Assembly (NCBI RefSeq): GCF_910587525.1
Contig: NZ_CAJULS010000060.1
Coordinates: 1 to 13,641, forward strand
From: an uncultured Oscillibacter sp.
GTDB lineage: Bacteria; Bacillota; Clostridia; Oscillospirales; Oscillospiraceae
Length of the DNA: 13,641 nt
Direction: 5' to 3'
Shown: piece by piece, positions 1 through 6,414 of the stretch
How positions within the stretch are numbered: the first letter of the stretch is position 1
Layout: the number at the start of each line of letters is the position of its first letter
The notes under the pieces: generated by a model
The model's database searches: none
What the model was told of the DNA's origin: nothing
Seen by the model: the letters and a program-made list of their open reading frames with translations, nothing else
Translations under genes and position numbers: made by a program

Positions 1-112
1 CCTTCAGGTTCAGGGCATGGGCGTGGCCCTGGGAGCCGTAGCCGATGATGCCGATCTTCCTGCCGTCCAGTTTGCTCAGGTCACAGTCCTTCTCATAATA
101 CATTTTTGCCAT
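1..112 (-). CDS. ilvC: Ketol-acid reductoisomerase, N-terminal 37 residues (cut by window edge)
   Basis: IlvC converts 2-acetolactate and 2-aceto-2-hydroxybutyrate to the dihydroxy acids, using NAD(P)H and Mg2+; it is the second common step of valine and isoleucine synthesis. Only the N-terminus is here. It starts MAKMYYEKDCDLSKLDG and runs into the dinucleotide-binding loop GYGSQGHAHALNL (about residues 24-36), which is diagnostic for the family. The ATG at 112 is chosen because AGGAGG lies nine bases upstream of it (122-127). The next ATG (103) would be too far from this site. The start lies inside the 3' end of ilvN, giving a 20-base out-of-frame overlap, so translation is probably coupled to ilvN. 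It is the last visible gene of ilvBNC. The identity is near certain; the length cannot be judged. Confidence 0.95.
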   Translation of the reverse strand, partial: MAKMYYEKDCDLSKLDGRKIGIIGYGSQGHAHALNLK

Positions 113-653
113 ATTCGTATTCCTCCTTCAGTTTGCTGTCGTCATATATCGTGCTACGCCCTCGTTCGATGGCGATAGTACCCGTTTTGGCGATCTCCAG
201 AATGCCGAAATCGGCCAGCATGGAGATCAGGGCGGCGTTTTTGTTCCGGGCGCCGAAGACCCAGACGGTCAGACACTCCCGGTCTACGTCGATGACCTGG
301 GCCCGGAAGATGTTGACAATCTGAATGACCTCGTCCCGGGAGGCCCGGTCTGCGGCCCGGACCTTGATGAGGGCCGTCTCCCGCCGGATGCAGGTCTCCT
401 CGTCAAGGATCTTCACGGCCTTGACGGGCAGGAGCTTGCGGCACTGGGCGGCGATCTGCTCGATCATCGGCCCGTCCGCCGCCAGCTCGATGGAGATGCG
501 GGTGATGCCGGCTCTGTCCGTTGCCCCGGAGACGATGGACTCGATGTTATAGCCCTTCCGGGAGAACAGGCGGGACACCTGGCTCAGCACGCCGGGGGTG
601 TCCTCCACCAGGATGCACAGGGTATAGAGCTTTCGCGTTGTCTGGTTTTTCAT
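93..653 (-). CDS. ilvN: Acetolactate synthase small (regulatory) subunit
   Basis: This is the regulatory subunit of acetohydroxyacid synthase. It binds the IlvB catalytic subunit, raises its activity and confers feedback inhibition by valine. The 186-residue protein has an N-terminal ACT domain at about residues 9-85, with the typical LVEDTPGVLSQVSRLFSRKG stretch and NIESI. It is followed by the C-terminal small-subunit domain (ALIKVRAADRASRDEV onward, with VWVFG near residue 130). It is somewhat longer than the usual 160-175 residues because of a charged tail ending EEYEYGKNVL. Its ATG overlaps the ilvB stop as ATGA, and a GGGAGG motif inside the end of ilvB serves as ribosome-binding site. 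This points to coupled synthesis of the two subunits. Its own 3' end overlaps the start of ilvC. Confidence 0.95.
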   Translation of the reverse strand: MKNQTTRKLYTLCILVEDTPGVLSQVSRLFSRKGYNIESIVSGATDRAGITRISIELAADGPMIEQIAAQCRKLLPVKAVKILDEETCIRRETALIKVRAADRASRDEVIQIVNIFRAQVIDVDRECLTVWVFGARNKNAALISMLADFGILEIAKTGTIAIERGRSTIYDDSKLKEEYEYGKNVL

Positions 654-2368
654 AGGCTGCCTCCCTCATCCAGCAGGAAATCTGTAATGGGCGATCCAGC
701 GGCCACCATGGGGCGCACCATCTCGTCCATGTCCAGCGCGCAGTCGATCACCGCGCCGGTGCCGCAGGAGAGGGCCCGGTCCAGCGCCGACTCCATCTCC
801 GCCCGGGTGGACGCCCGGAAACCCCGCAGGCCATAGGCCTCCGCCAGCTTCACAAAGTCGGGGCCCCGGTCCAGCGTGGTCTCGGAGAACCGCTTGCCGT
901 AGATCAGATTCTGCCACTGGCGCACCATGCCCAGCGTACCGTTGTTGAATACCACGGTGACAATGGGAAGGCCGTAGTGCTCCACGGTGCACAGCTCGTG
1001 GCAGTTCATGCGGAAGCACCCGTCCCCGGTGATATGGAGTACCCGCTTGTCCGGATTGCCTATCTGTGCGCCGATAGCGGCCCCCAGGCCGAAGCCCATG
1101 GTGCCGAAGCCGCCGGAGGTCAGGAGCTGGCCGGGGTAGCCGAAGTGGAGGTACTTGATGGACCACATCTGGTGCTGGCCCACGTCCGTTGCCACGATGG
1201 CGTCCCCGGGGGAGCGGAGACGGATGGCCTCCAGCACCTGCTGGGGGGTGAGACAGGGGCTGTCCTCCGCCGTGGAGGGGGCCCGCAGGGGCAGAATGCG
1301 CTGCTTCCAGGCGCTGTGATCGTACTGGGGCAGGTTCTCGTTCAGCATCTCCAGCACCTTGCGGGCGGAGCCGATGATGTGGTGGTCCGTCTTGACGTTT
1401 TTGTCGATCTCCGCCCGGTCGATGTCAATCTGAACAATCTTTGCCTGTCTGGCAAAGGCGGCGGGGTTCAGGGCCACCCGGTCGGAGAAGCGGCAGCCCA
1501 CGGCGATCAACAGGTCGCACTCGCCGCAGGCCACATTGGAGGCCTTGGACCCGTGCATGCCGATCATGCCGGTAGTGAGGGGATGGCTCCCCGGGAAGCC
1601 GCCGCCGCCCATGACGGTGATGGCCACAGGCGCGTCCAGCTTCTCGGCGAACGTCCGGAAGGCCCTGTCCGCCCTGCCCCGGACCACGCCGCCGCCGCAG
1701 ATCAGCAGGGGGCGCTCCGACTGGGAGATCATCTCCAGGAGCGTTTCCGCGTCCCGGGGATCCGGACCCGGGTTTTTCAGGGGGTGGGCGCTGTTCAGCT
1801 CTTGCACGCCGCCCGATTCCCGGTTTTTTCGCCAGGGGATGAACGCATAGTCAATCTCCTGCTTGGGGTCGGTGACATTTTTCAAAAAGTCGATGAGTAC
1901 CGGGCCGGGCCGGCCGTTGGCGGCCACGGCGAAGGCCTGGCGCATCACGTCAGGGATGGACGCGGGGTCCCGCACCAGAAATGCGGCTTTGGTGATGGGC
2001 ATGGCGATGCCGGTGGAGTCCACCTCCTGAAAGGCGTCCTTGCCCAGAAGGTTCTCTCCCACGTTGCAGGTGATGAACACCACGGGGGAGGAGTCCAGAT
2101 AGGCGGTGGCGATGCCGGTGGTGAGGTTGGTGGCTCCGGGACCGGAGGTGGCGAAGCACACGCCTACCTTCCCCGTGGAGCGGGCGTAGCCGTCCGCCGC
2201 GTGGGCGGCGCCCTGCTCGTGGGCGGTGAGGATGTGGCGAATCCTGTCCCGGTAGCGGTACAGCTCGTCGTAGAGGTTCAGAATCGTGCCGCCGGGATAG
2301 CCAAAGACGGTGTCCACCTCCTGCTCCAGCAGGCACTCCATAATGGCTTCAGTCGCTTTGATCTTCAA
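650..2368 (-). CDS. ilvB: Acetolactate synthase large (catalytic) subunit
   Basis: This thiamine-diphosphate enzyme condenses two pyruvates to acetolactate, or pyruvate with 2-ketobutyrate, as the first committed step of branched-chain amino acid synthesis. The 572-residue length is normal. The N-terminal PYR domain holds FGYPGG and the catalytic Glu51 in LTAHEQGAAHAADGYAR. The central domain holds RFSDR (293-297). The C-terminal PP domain holds the ThDP/Mg motif GDG (448-450) through NN (475-476). The start is assigned to a TTG at 2368 because GAGGAGG (2377-2383) sits eight bases upstream and the protein then begins in register with family members (MKIKATEAIMECL). The open frame continues to 2530, but that extension crosses an inverted repeat and a terminator and has no ribosome-binding site. 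GDGCFRMN carries Arg where many homologues have Gln. It is the first gene of ilvBNC, behind an attenuator-like leader. Confidence 0.96.
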   Translation of the reverse strand: MKIKATEAIMECLLEQEVDTVFGYPGGTILNLYDELYRYRDRIRHILTAHEQGAAHAADGYARSTGKVGVCFATSGPGATNLTTGIATAYLDSSPVVFITCNVGENLLGKDAFQEVDSTGIAMPITKAAFLVRDPASIPDVMRQAFAVAANGRPGPVLIDFLKNVTDPKQEIDYAFIPWRKNRESGGVQELNSAHPLKNPGPDPRDAETLLEMISQSERPLLICGGGVVRGRADRAFRTFAEKLDAPVAITVMGGGGFPGSHPLTTGMIGMHGSKASNVACGECDLLIAVGCRFSDRVALNPAAFARQAKIVQIDIDRAEIDKNVKTDHHIIGSARKVLEMLNENLPQYDHSAWKQRILPLRAPSTAEDSPCLTPQQVLEAIRLRSPGDAIVATDVGQHQMWSIKYLHFGYPGQLLTSGGFGTMGFGLGAAIGAQIGNPDKRVLHITGDGCFRMNCHELCTVEHYGLPIVTVVFNNGTLGMVRQWQNLIYGKRFSETTLDRGPDFVKLAEAYGLRGFRASTRAEMESALDRALSCGTGAVIDCALDMDEMVRPMVAAGSPITDFLLDEGGSL

Positions 2369-2388
2369 AATGTCAGCCTCCTCAAGTA

Positions 2389-2476
2389 AGAACCTGTATT
2401 CACAGACATTGAACGGTGTTCGGGGCGGCAAGATCCCTCTCCCATCCGGCATCCTCCGCCTGTGAATACAGGTTCT
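2389..2476. repeat. 17-bp perfect inverted repeat (arms 2389-2405 and 2460-2476)
   Basis: The arms AGAACCTGTATTCACAG and CTGTGAATACAGGTTCT are perfect reverse complements separated by 54 bases. The element lies between the ilvB attenuator terminator and the ilvB ribosome-binding site, which begins about five bases beyond one arm. In the ilvB transcript it can form a long-stem hairpin just upstream of the Shine-Dalgarno. It could stabilise the mRNA or affect initiation. It could also be a small MITE-like insertion of 88 bp. I see no clear target-site duplication and no second copy in the window. Confidence 0.85.
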
Positions 2477-2502
2477 GAAAATTGCAGAGGACCGGGTGAT
2501 AC

Positions 2503-2537
2503 AAAAAGTCCGTGGCCCTGGCCGGGTCACGGACTTT
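2503..2537 (-). terminator. Intrinsic terminator (attenuator) in the ilvB leader
   Basis: On the minus strand the sequence forms a 10-bp perfect stem (AAAGTCCGTG with CACGGACTTT). It is extended past one mismatch by three more G-C pairs, with a loop of five bases, and a run of five T residues overlaps and follows the 3' arm. It lies 34 bases after the stop codon of the leader peptide and about 135 bases before the ilvB start. It therefore terminates transcripts before ilvB, as expected for an attenuator. The T run is short but the stem is very stable. Confidence 0.85.
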
Positions 2538-2623
2538 CAAAAGATTGACTGCGGTTCCGGCTTCTTACCAATTATCTTCGGCAGGAACCGGGGGCCGTAT
2601 TCGCTGTGTGTGCATGACCAGGC
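2521..2623 (-). promoter_or_regulatory. Candidate antiterminator pairing in the ilvB leader RNA
   Basis: In the minus-strand RNA, GCCTGGTCATGCAC (from 2623 to 2610, inside the leader peptide gene) can pair with GTCCGTGACCCGGC (from 2534 to 2521, the 5' arm of the terminator). Twelve of 14 positions pair, one as G-U, with a continuous 7-bp core. The two structures are mutually exclusive. A ribosome stalled in the Ile/Leu/Val run (codons 5-21) would leave this segment free and prevent termination. A ribosome that reaches the stop codon would cover it and allow the terminator to form. A second possible stem, CGGTTCC with GGAACCG, lies between the two segments. I found the pairing by eye; no folding energy was computed. 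Confidence 0.55.
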
Positions 2624-2709
2624 GCACTATTCTGTTTTCCGGTGGTAATTACCAGAGTCAGAATAATGTAAATAACCAGAATGCTGTTGAGAGCGAGCAT
2701 GCCAGCCAT
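2572..2709 (-). CDS. Probable ilv leader peptide, 45 residues, Ile/Leu/Val-rich
   Basis: This short frame starts at an ATG with AGGAGG six bases upstream (2716-2721), about 27 bases from the predicted transcription start. Residues 5-21 contain 12 Ile, Leu or Val (core ILVIYIILTLVI), followed by a polar tail ending GSCRR. All five Ile codons are ATT, and Val is GTT or GTA, unlike the GC-ending habit of the neighbouring genes. Position, size and composition match leader peptides that control branched-chain operons, such as those of enterobacterial ilv operons. A terminator and a competing pairing follow it. The alternative is a small single-pass membrane protein, which the hydrophobic run would also allow. 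The frame stays open upstream, but only this start has a ribosome-binding site and lies downstream of the promoter. Confidence 0.65.
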   Translation of the reverse strand: MAGMLALNSILVIYIILTLVITTGKQNSAPGHAHTANTAPGSCRR

Positions 2710-2742
2710 GGGAGACCTCCTCGGTGCCTGTCTTGTTTTGCT

Positions 2743-2771
2743 ATTATACCTGCCGCCTGGTGAAAGCGCAA
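2743..2771 (-). promoter_or_regulatory. Predicted sigma-A promoter of the ilv leader and ilvBNC
   Basis: On the minus strand TTGCGC is followed, after exactly 17 bases, by a perfect TATAAT. The -35 matches the consensus only in TTG. Transcription should begin near 2736, leaving a short untranslated stretch before the leader peptide's AGGAGG. Confidence 0.75.
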
Positions 2772-2945
2772 CAAGAAAATTTGCAGACCCGTTGATTCTG
2801 GATGATTTCACGAATATATCCGGATCAAAAATTCTATTTATAGTAAAATACGACAATGAAGATGGGGCGGCGCCGGGGGTGTGAGCTGATAAAATTTTCA
2901 GACAACGCCGGGCGCGGTATGACCGGCCGACCAGAAAATCCCCTG

Positions 2946-3269
2946 TCAATATTGAAAACTTGCGGCGAATTCCAGCAGCTCCTCCACAGAAAAGCACCCG
3001 GCGTCCAGACTCAGGATATAACCCCGTTCATTCTCCGGGCAGGCAAGAAGAACATAGCGGTATGAGCTGACCCCTGTGAGGAATCCAAATCGAATCCCTT
3101 TTTCGCCAGCCGTCCCGCATCGGCGGCGGCCATAGAGGCCGTGCTCCGCCTCCAGCCAAAACGCCGGTGCCCTCACAGTATTCCAGCAGTTCCCCCATCA
3201 GGGAGGGTGAAGGAGACACCCTCCAAAAATTTGGGCTTGACAAACCGGGCGAAGTCCTGTAATTTATTA
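2946..3269 (-). pseudogene. Probable remnant of a decayed gene of unknown function
   Basis: The stretch 2772-3236 contains no intact gene. On the minus strand, three frames in succession carry protein-like sequence without a convincing start: DFARFVKPKFLEGVSFTLPDG (near 3255-3195), then GELLEYCEGTG (near 3198-3166), then a continuous frame from about 3176 to a TGA at 2946. That last frame contains WLEAEHGLYGRR, GVSSYRYVLLACPENERGY and SVEELLEFAASFQY. Two frameshifts would join them into about 105 residues. I do not recognise the family. The plus-strand leuA promoter overlaps its upstream end, which also argues that it is no longer expressed. The AT-rich bases 2772-2945 between it and the ilv promoter show nothing I can name. 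Chance open frames remain a real alternative. Confidence 0.3.
3237..3265 (+). promoter_or_regulatory. Predicted promoter of the leuACDB T-box leader
   Basis: A perfect TTGACA is followed after 17 bases by TAATTT, which is AT-rich and runs into further A/T bases. The predicted start near 3272 is just ahead of the first T-box stem, which is the expected arrangement. Confidence 0.65.
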
Positions 3270-3280
3270 AAAAAGCAAAA

Positions 3281-3563
3281 CGCACAGATACGATGACAGG
3301 GAAAAAGTCCTCCTGGAGCGCTTCAGAGAGCCGCCGGTCGTTGCGAGGCGGTGCGGAAGGGAAGGACGTCACTGGCCCTTGAGTATTCCCGCTGAGCCAT
3401 TGGGGTTAGGCGGGAACGGGTTTCCCCACCGTTACCAAAGGGGCGGGATTCGCGCGGCGGCGCCGTACCGATCCCGGGAGCGGGCAGTTTCTGCCAATGA
3501 GAGTGGTACCGCGGAAGTTTTGGCTTTCGTCTCTTCAAGTGAGAAGGGATGAGGGCTTTTTTT
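3281..3563 (+). promoter_or_regulatory. T-box riboswitch, leucine type (probable CUG specifier), upstream of leuA
   Basis: T-box leaders bind uncharged tRNA and then prevent termination. Stem I is recognisable: the base CGATGACAGGGAAAAAGTCC, then CAGAGAGCC, then the distal helix CCGCC/GGCGG closing a loop like those of other T-boxes. The 3' side runs GGAC, GTCA, CTG, G, CCCTTGAGT. Aligned with the common pattern GAA-codon-purine-pairing arm-TGAG, this makes CTG at 3372-3374 the specifier, a leucine codon. The T-box sequence AATGAGAGTGGTACCGCGG is at 3496-3514. Its UGGU (3504-3507) would pair with ACCA, the 3' end of a tRNA with discriminator A73, which fits tRNA-Leu. The terminator follows directly. 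Low uncharged tRNA-Leu should therefore shut off leuACDB. The motif is near certain; the specifier is good but assigned by eye. Confidence 0.93.
3522..3563 (+). terminator. Terminator of the leuA T-box leader
   Basis: GGCTTTCGTCTCTTC pairs with GAAGGGATGAGGGCT at all 15 positions (several G-U), closing a six-base loop and followed by a T-run. It begins eight bases after the T-box motif, so the antiterminator and terminator can exclude each other. Confidence 0.9.
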
Positions 3564-3606
3564 GTTGTCTGTGCCGGCTTTGAACAATCGTCAGGAGGAA
3601 TGATTT

Positions 3607-5130
3607 ATGAGGCGCATTAAAATTTTTGACACCACCCTGCGGGACGGCGAACAGTCCCCGGGATGCAGTATGAACCTCCCCGAGAAGGTGGAGATGGCCC
3701 GCCAGCTGGAGAAGCTGGGGGTGGATATCATCGAGGCGGGCTTCGCCATCGCCTCCCCTATGGACTTCAAGAGCGTGCAGAAGATCGCAAAGGCCGTGAA
3801 GAACTGCACGGTGGCAAGTCTTGCCCGGTGCGTCAGAGGTGACATCGACGCCGCCTGGGACGCGGTGAAGGAGGCCGCGCATCCCCGCATCCACGTCTTT
3901 CTGGCTACCAGCGATATCCACATGGAGTATAAGCTCCAGATGACCCGGGAGCAGGTCCTGGCCCGCATCAGCGAGATGGTGGCCTACGCCAGGGCGAAGT
4001 GTGAAGACATCGAGTTCTCCGCCGAGGACGCCTCCCGGTCCGATTGGGCGTTTTTGGCACAGTGCTACTCCAATGCCGTGGCCGCCGGGGCCACGACCCT
4101 GAACGTCCCCGACACCGTAGGCTACTCCACCCCCCAGGAGATGGGGGATCTGATCCGCTATCTGCGGGAGAATGTCAAGGGCGTTGAAAACGTGGACATC
4201 TCCGTCCACTGCCACAACGACCTCGGTATGGCCGTGGCCAACACCCTCTCCTGCATCCAGGCCGGGGCCAGCCAGGTGGAGTGCACCGTCAATGGCATCG
4301 GCGAGCGGGCGGGCAACGCCAGCATGGAGGAGATCGTCATGGCCCTCCACACCCGCCGGGACTTCTACGGCGCGGAGAGCGGCGTCAACACAAAGCAGAT
4401 CTACCGCTCCAGCAAGCTCCTCAGCAACATCACCGGCGTGCCCATCCCCCCCAGCAAGGCCATTGTGGGGGCCAACGCCTTCGCCCACGAGTCCGGCATT
4501 CACCAGCACGGCGTCATCGCCAACGCCCAGACTTACGAGATCATGAACTCCACCGACGTAGGCATTCCCCAGAATACCATGGTTCTGGGCAAGCACTCCG
4601 GCAAGCACGCCCTGCGGGAGAAGCTGGAGTCCATGGGCTACGAGCTCACAGACGAGGAGCTGGAGAGCGTGTTCACCCGGTTCAAGGTCATGGCGGATAA
4701 AAAGAAGAACATCACCGGCTCCGACCTGGAGGCCCTGGTGCTCCACCGCCGCAACAACATCAATCCCACCTGCCGCCTGGTGGGCCACTCCATCAACACC
4801 AGCACCAGCGACGTTCTGCCCACCACCTCCTATGTCAAGGTGGAGCGGGACGGGGAGATGATGGAGGAGGTGGCCATCGGCTCCGGCCCCGTGGACGCCG
4901 CCTTCAAGGCCATCAACCGGATGCTGGGCATGGACATCAAGCTGGAGAGCTTCAGCCTCAACGCCGTCACCGACGGCGAGGACGCCATCGGAGAGGCTGT
5001 GGTGAAGGTCACCGACGGCAGCGAGTCCTATACCGGCACGGGCCTGTCCACCGACATCCTGGAGTCCTCTATCCGGGCCTATGTCAACAGCATCAACAAG
5101 ATCATCGAGGCCGGTACGGCCCCGGACTAA
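3607..5130 (+). CDS. leuA: 2-isopropylmalate synthase
   Basis: LeuA condenses 2-ketoisovalerate with acetyl-CoA, the committed and leucine-inhibited step of leucine synthesis. The 507-residue length is typical of the bacterial enzyme. The TIM-barrel domain (about 1-270) starts with IFDTTLRDGEQSPG, giving metal ligand Asp8 and the catalytic Arg12. It continues with VHCHNDLGMAVANT (His201, His203) and NGIGERAGNASMEE (Asn237). The C-terminal LeuA dimerisation/allosteric domain spans roughly 385-507. AGGAGG (3594-3599) lies eight bases before the ATG. Homocitrate and citramalate synthases are relatives, but the tight linkage to leuCDB and the leucine-type T-box support isopropylmalate synthase. 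It is the first gene of leuACDB and is controlled by the T-box. Confidence 0.96.
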   Translation: MRRIKIFDTTLRDGEQSPGCSMNLPEKVEMARQLEKLGVDIIEAGFAIASPMDFKSVQKIAKAVKNCTVASLARCVRGDIDAAWDAVKEAAHPRIHVFLATSDIHMEYKLQMTREQVLARISEMVAYARAKCEDIEFSAEDASRSDWAFLAQCYSNAVAAGATTLNVPDTVGYSTPQEMGDLIRYLRENVKGVENVDISVHCHNDLGMAVANTLSCIQAGASQVECTVNGIGERAGNASMEEIVMALHTRRDFYGAESGVNTKQIYRSSKLLSNITGVPIPPSKAIVGANAFAHESGIHQHGVIANAQTYEIMNSTDVGIPQNTMVLGKHSGKHALREKLESMGYELTDEELESVFTRFKVMADKKKNITGSDLEALVLHRRNNINPTCRLVGHSINTSTSDVLPTTSYVKVERDGEMMEEVAIGSGPVDAAFKAINRMLGMDIKLESFSLNAVTDGEDAIGEAVVKVTDGSESYTGTGLSTDILESSIRAYVNSINKIIEAGTAPD

Positions 5131-5148
5131 TGCAAGGAGTACGAGACG

Positions 5149-6414
5149 ATGGGAATGACTATGACACAAAAGATCCTGGCCCGCCACGCGGGTTTGGACA
5201 GCGTCCGCCCCGGGCAGCTGATCCAGGCCCGGCTGGACCTGGTTCTGGGCAACGACATCACCACCCCTGTGGCCATCAACGAGTTTGAGGCGGCGGGCTT
5301 TGACCGGGTGTTCGACAAAGGCAGAATCGCCCTGGTGATGGATCACTTTGCCCCCAACAAGGATATCAAGGCCGCCACCCAGTGCAGGCAGTGCCGGGCC
5401 TTTGCCCGCCGGTTTGAGATCGACCACTACTACGACGTGGGCTCCATGGGCATTGAGCACGCCCTTCTGCCGGAGCAGGGCCTGGTGGCCCCCGGCGAGG
5501 CCGTCATCGGCGCCGACTCCCACACCTGCACCTACGGCGCCTTGGGCGCCTTCTCCACCGGCGTGGGGTCCACGGACATGGGCGCCGCCATGGCGGCAGG
5601 GGAGACCTGGTTCAAGGTACCCTCCGCCATCCGGGTGAACCTGACGGGCAGCCTGCGGCCCTATGTCTCCGGCAAGGACGTGATTCTGACCCTCATCGGC
5701 ATGATCGGCGTGGACGGCGCCCGGTACCAGTCTTTGGAGTTCACGGGTCCCGGCGTCGGGGAACTCACCATCTACGACCGGCTGACCATCTCCAACATGG
5801 CCATTGAGGCCGGGGCGAAAAACGGCATCTTCCCTGTGGACGACATCACCAGGGCCTATGTGAAGGACCGTGTCAGCCGCCCCTGGGAGGCCGTGGAGGC
5901 CGACCCGGACGCGGAGTATGAGCGCACTGTGGAGATTGATCTTTCCGCGGTGGACTGCACCGTGGCCTGGCCCCATCTGCCGGAGAACGCCCGCAGCGCC
6001 CGGGAGGGCGGGGACATCGCCATTGACCAGATCGTCATTGGCTCCTGCACCAACGGCCAGCTGCCGGACATGGCCGCGGCGGCGGAGATTCTGAAGGGCC
6101 GCCGTCTGGCCCCCGGCGTCCGGGGCATCATCATTCCCGCCACCCAGAACGTCTACCGGGAGTGCATGCACCGGGGCTATGCCGACATCTTCCTGGACGC
6201 GGGGTGCATCGTCTCCACCCCCACCTGCGGACCCTGCCTCGGCGGCTACATGGGGATTCTGGCGGCGGGAGAGCGGTGCGTCTCCACCACCAACCGCAAT
6301 TTTGTGGGCCGCATGGGCCACGTGGACAGCGAGGTCTACCTGGCCTCTCCCGCCGTGGCGGCGGCCTCCGGCATCGCCGGACATATTGCTCACCCTGAGG
6401 AGGTGCTGAAATGA
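5149..6414 (+). CDS. leuC: 3-isopropylmalate dehydratase large subunit
   Basis: LeuC and LeuD form the [4Fe-4S] isomerase that converts 2-isopropylmalate to 3-isopropylmalate. The protein has 421 residues, the size of the short LeuC/HacA type found in clostridia and archaea. The three cluster cysteines are visible: Cys300 in IGSCTNG, and Cys360 and Cys363 in PTCGPCLGG. Active-site stretches VMDHFAPNKD and GADSHTCTYGALGAFSTGVGS are also present. The start is the first ATG of MGMTMTQ because AAGGAG (5134-5139) lies nine bases upstream; an ATG four codons later is possible. It follows leuA by 18 bases and overlaps leuD by ATGA. Homoaconitase-type enzymes share this architecture, so the substrate is inferred from the operon. 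Confidence 0.94.
   Translation: MGMTMTQKILARHAGLDSVRPGQLIQARLDLVLGNDITTPVAINEFEAAGFDRVFDKGRIALVMDHFAPNKDIKAATQCRQCRAFARRFEIDHYYDVGSMGIEHALLPEQGLVAPGEAVIGADSHTCTYGALGAFSTGVGSTDMGAAMAAGETWFKVPSAIRVNLTGSLRPYVSGKDVILTLIGMIGVDGARYQSLEFTGPGVGELTIYDRLTISNMAIEAGAKNGIFPVDDITRAYVKDRVSRPWEAVEADPDAEYERTVEIDLSAVDCTVAWPHLPENARSAREGGDIAIDQIVIGSCTNGQLPDMAAAAEILKGRRLAPGVRGIIIPATQNVYRECMHRGYADIFLDAGCIVSTPTCGPCLGGYMGILAAGERCVSTTNRNFVGRMGHVDSEVYLASPAVAAASGIAGHIAHPEEVLK

Noticed and set aside
977..2389. 470-residue plus-strand frame opposite ilvB
   Set aside because: It is an antisense shadow of ilvB: low-complexity Gly/Ala/His/Val composition and no ribosome-binding site.
2369..2530. N-terminal extension of ilvB giving a 626-residue protein
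   Set aside because: The extension has no ribosome-binding site, crosses a 17-bp inverted repeat and the leader terminator, and is not family-like. The TTG at 2368 has GAGGAGG eight bases upstream.
2541..2565. T-box-like sequence in the ilv leader (minus strand GCCGGAACCGC)
   Set aside because: It resembles the T-box core at most positions but lacks the U of the UGGN bulge. No stem I or AGAGA-type motif lies upstream, and the region before it is a translated frame.
2792..2820. Plus-strand promoter-like pair TTGATT and TATATC with 17-base spacing
   Set aside because: No plus-strand gene follows it before the better leuA promoter at 3237, and AT-rich DNA gives such matches by chance.
2572..2997. 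141-residue minus-strand frame containing the leader peptide
   Set aside because: Its upstream two thirds run through the promoter and AT-rich sequence with no ribosome-binding site; only the last 45 codons are supported.
3202..3224. 8-bp hairpin GGAGGGTG/CACCCTCC upstream of the leuA promoter
   Set aside because: It is a perfect stem but has no T-run on either strand and no related site nearby, so I cannot assign it a role.
3535..6393. 952-residue minus-strand open frame opposite leuA and leuC
   Set aside because: It is a shadow of GC-rich coding sequence on the other strand, with composition dominated by Gly, His, Val and Ala and no domain. leuA and leuC are unmistakable.
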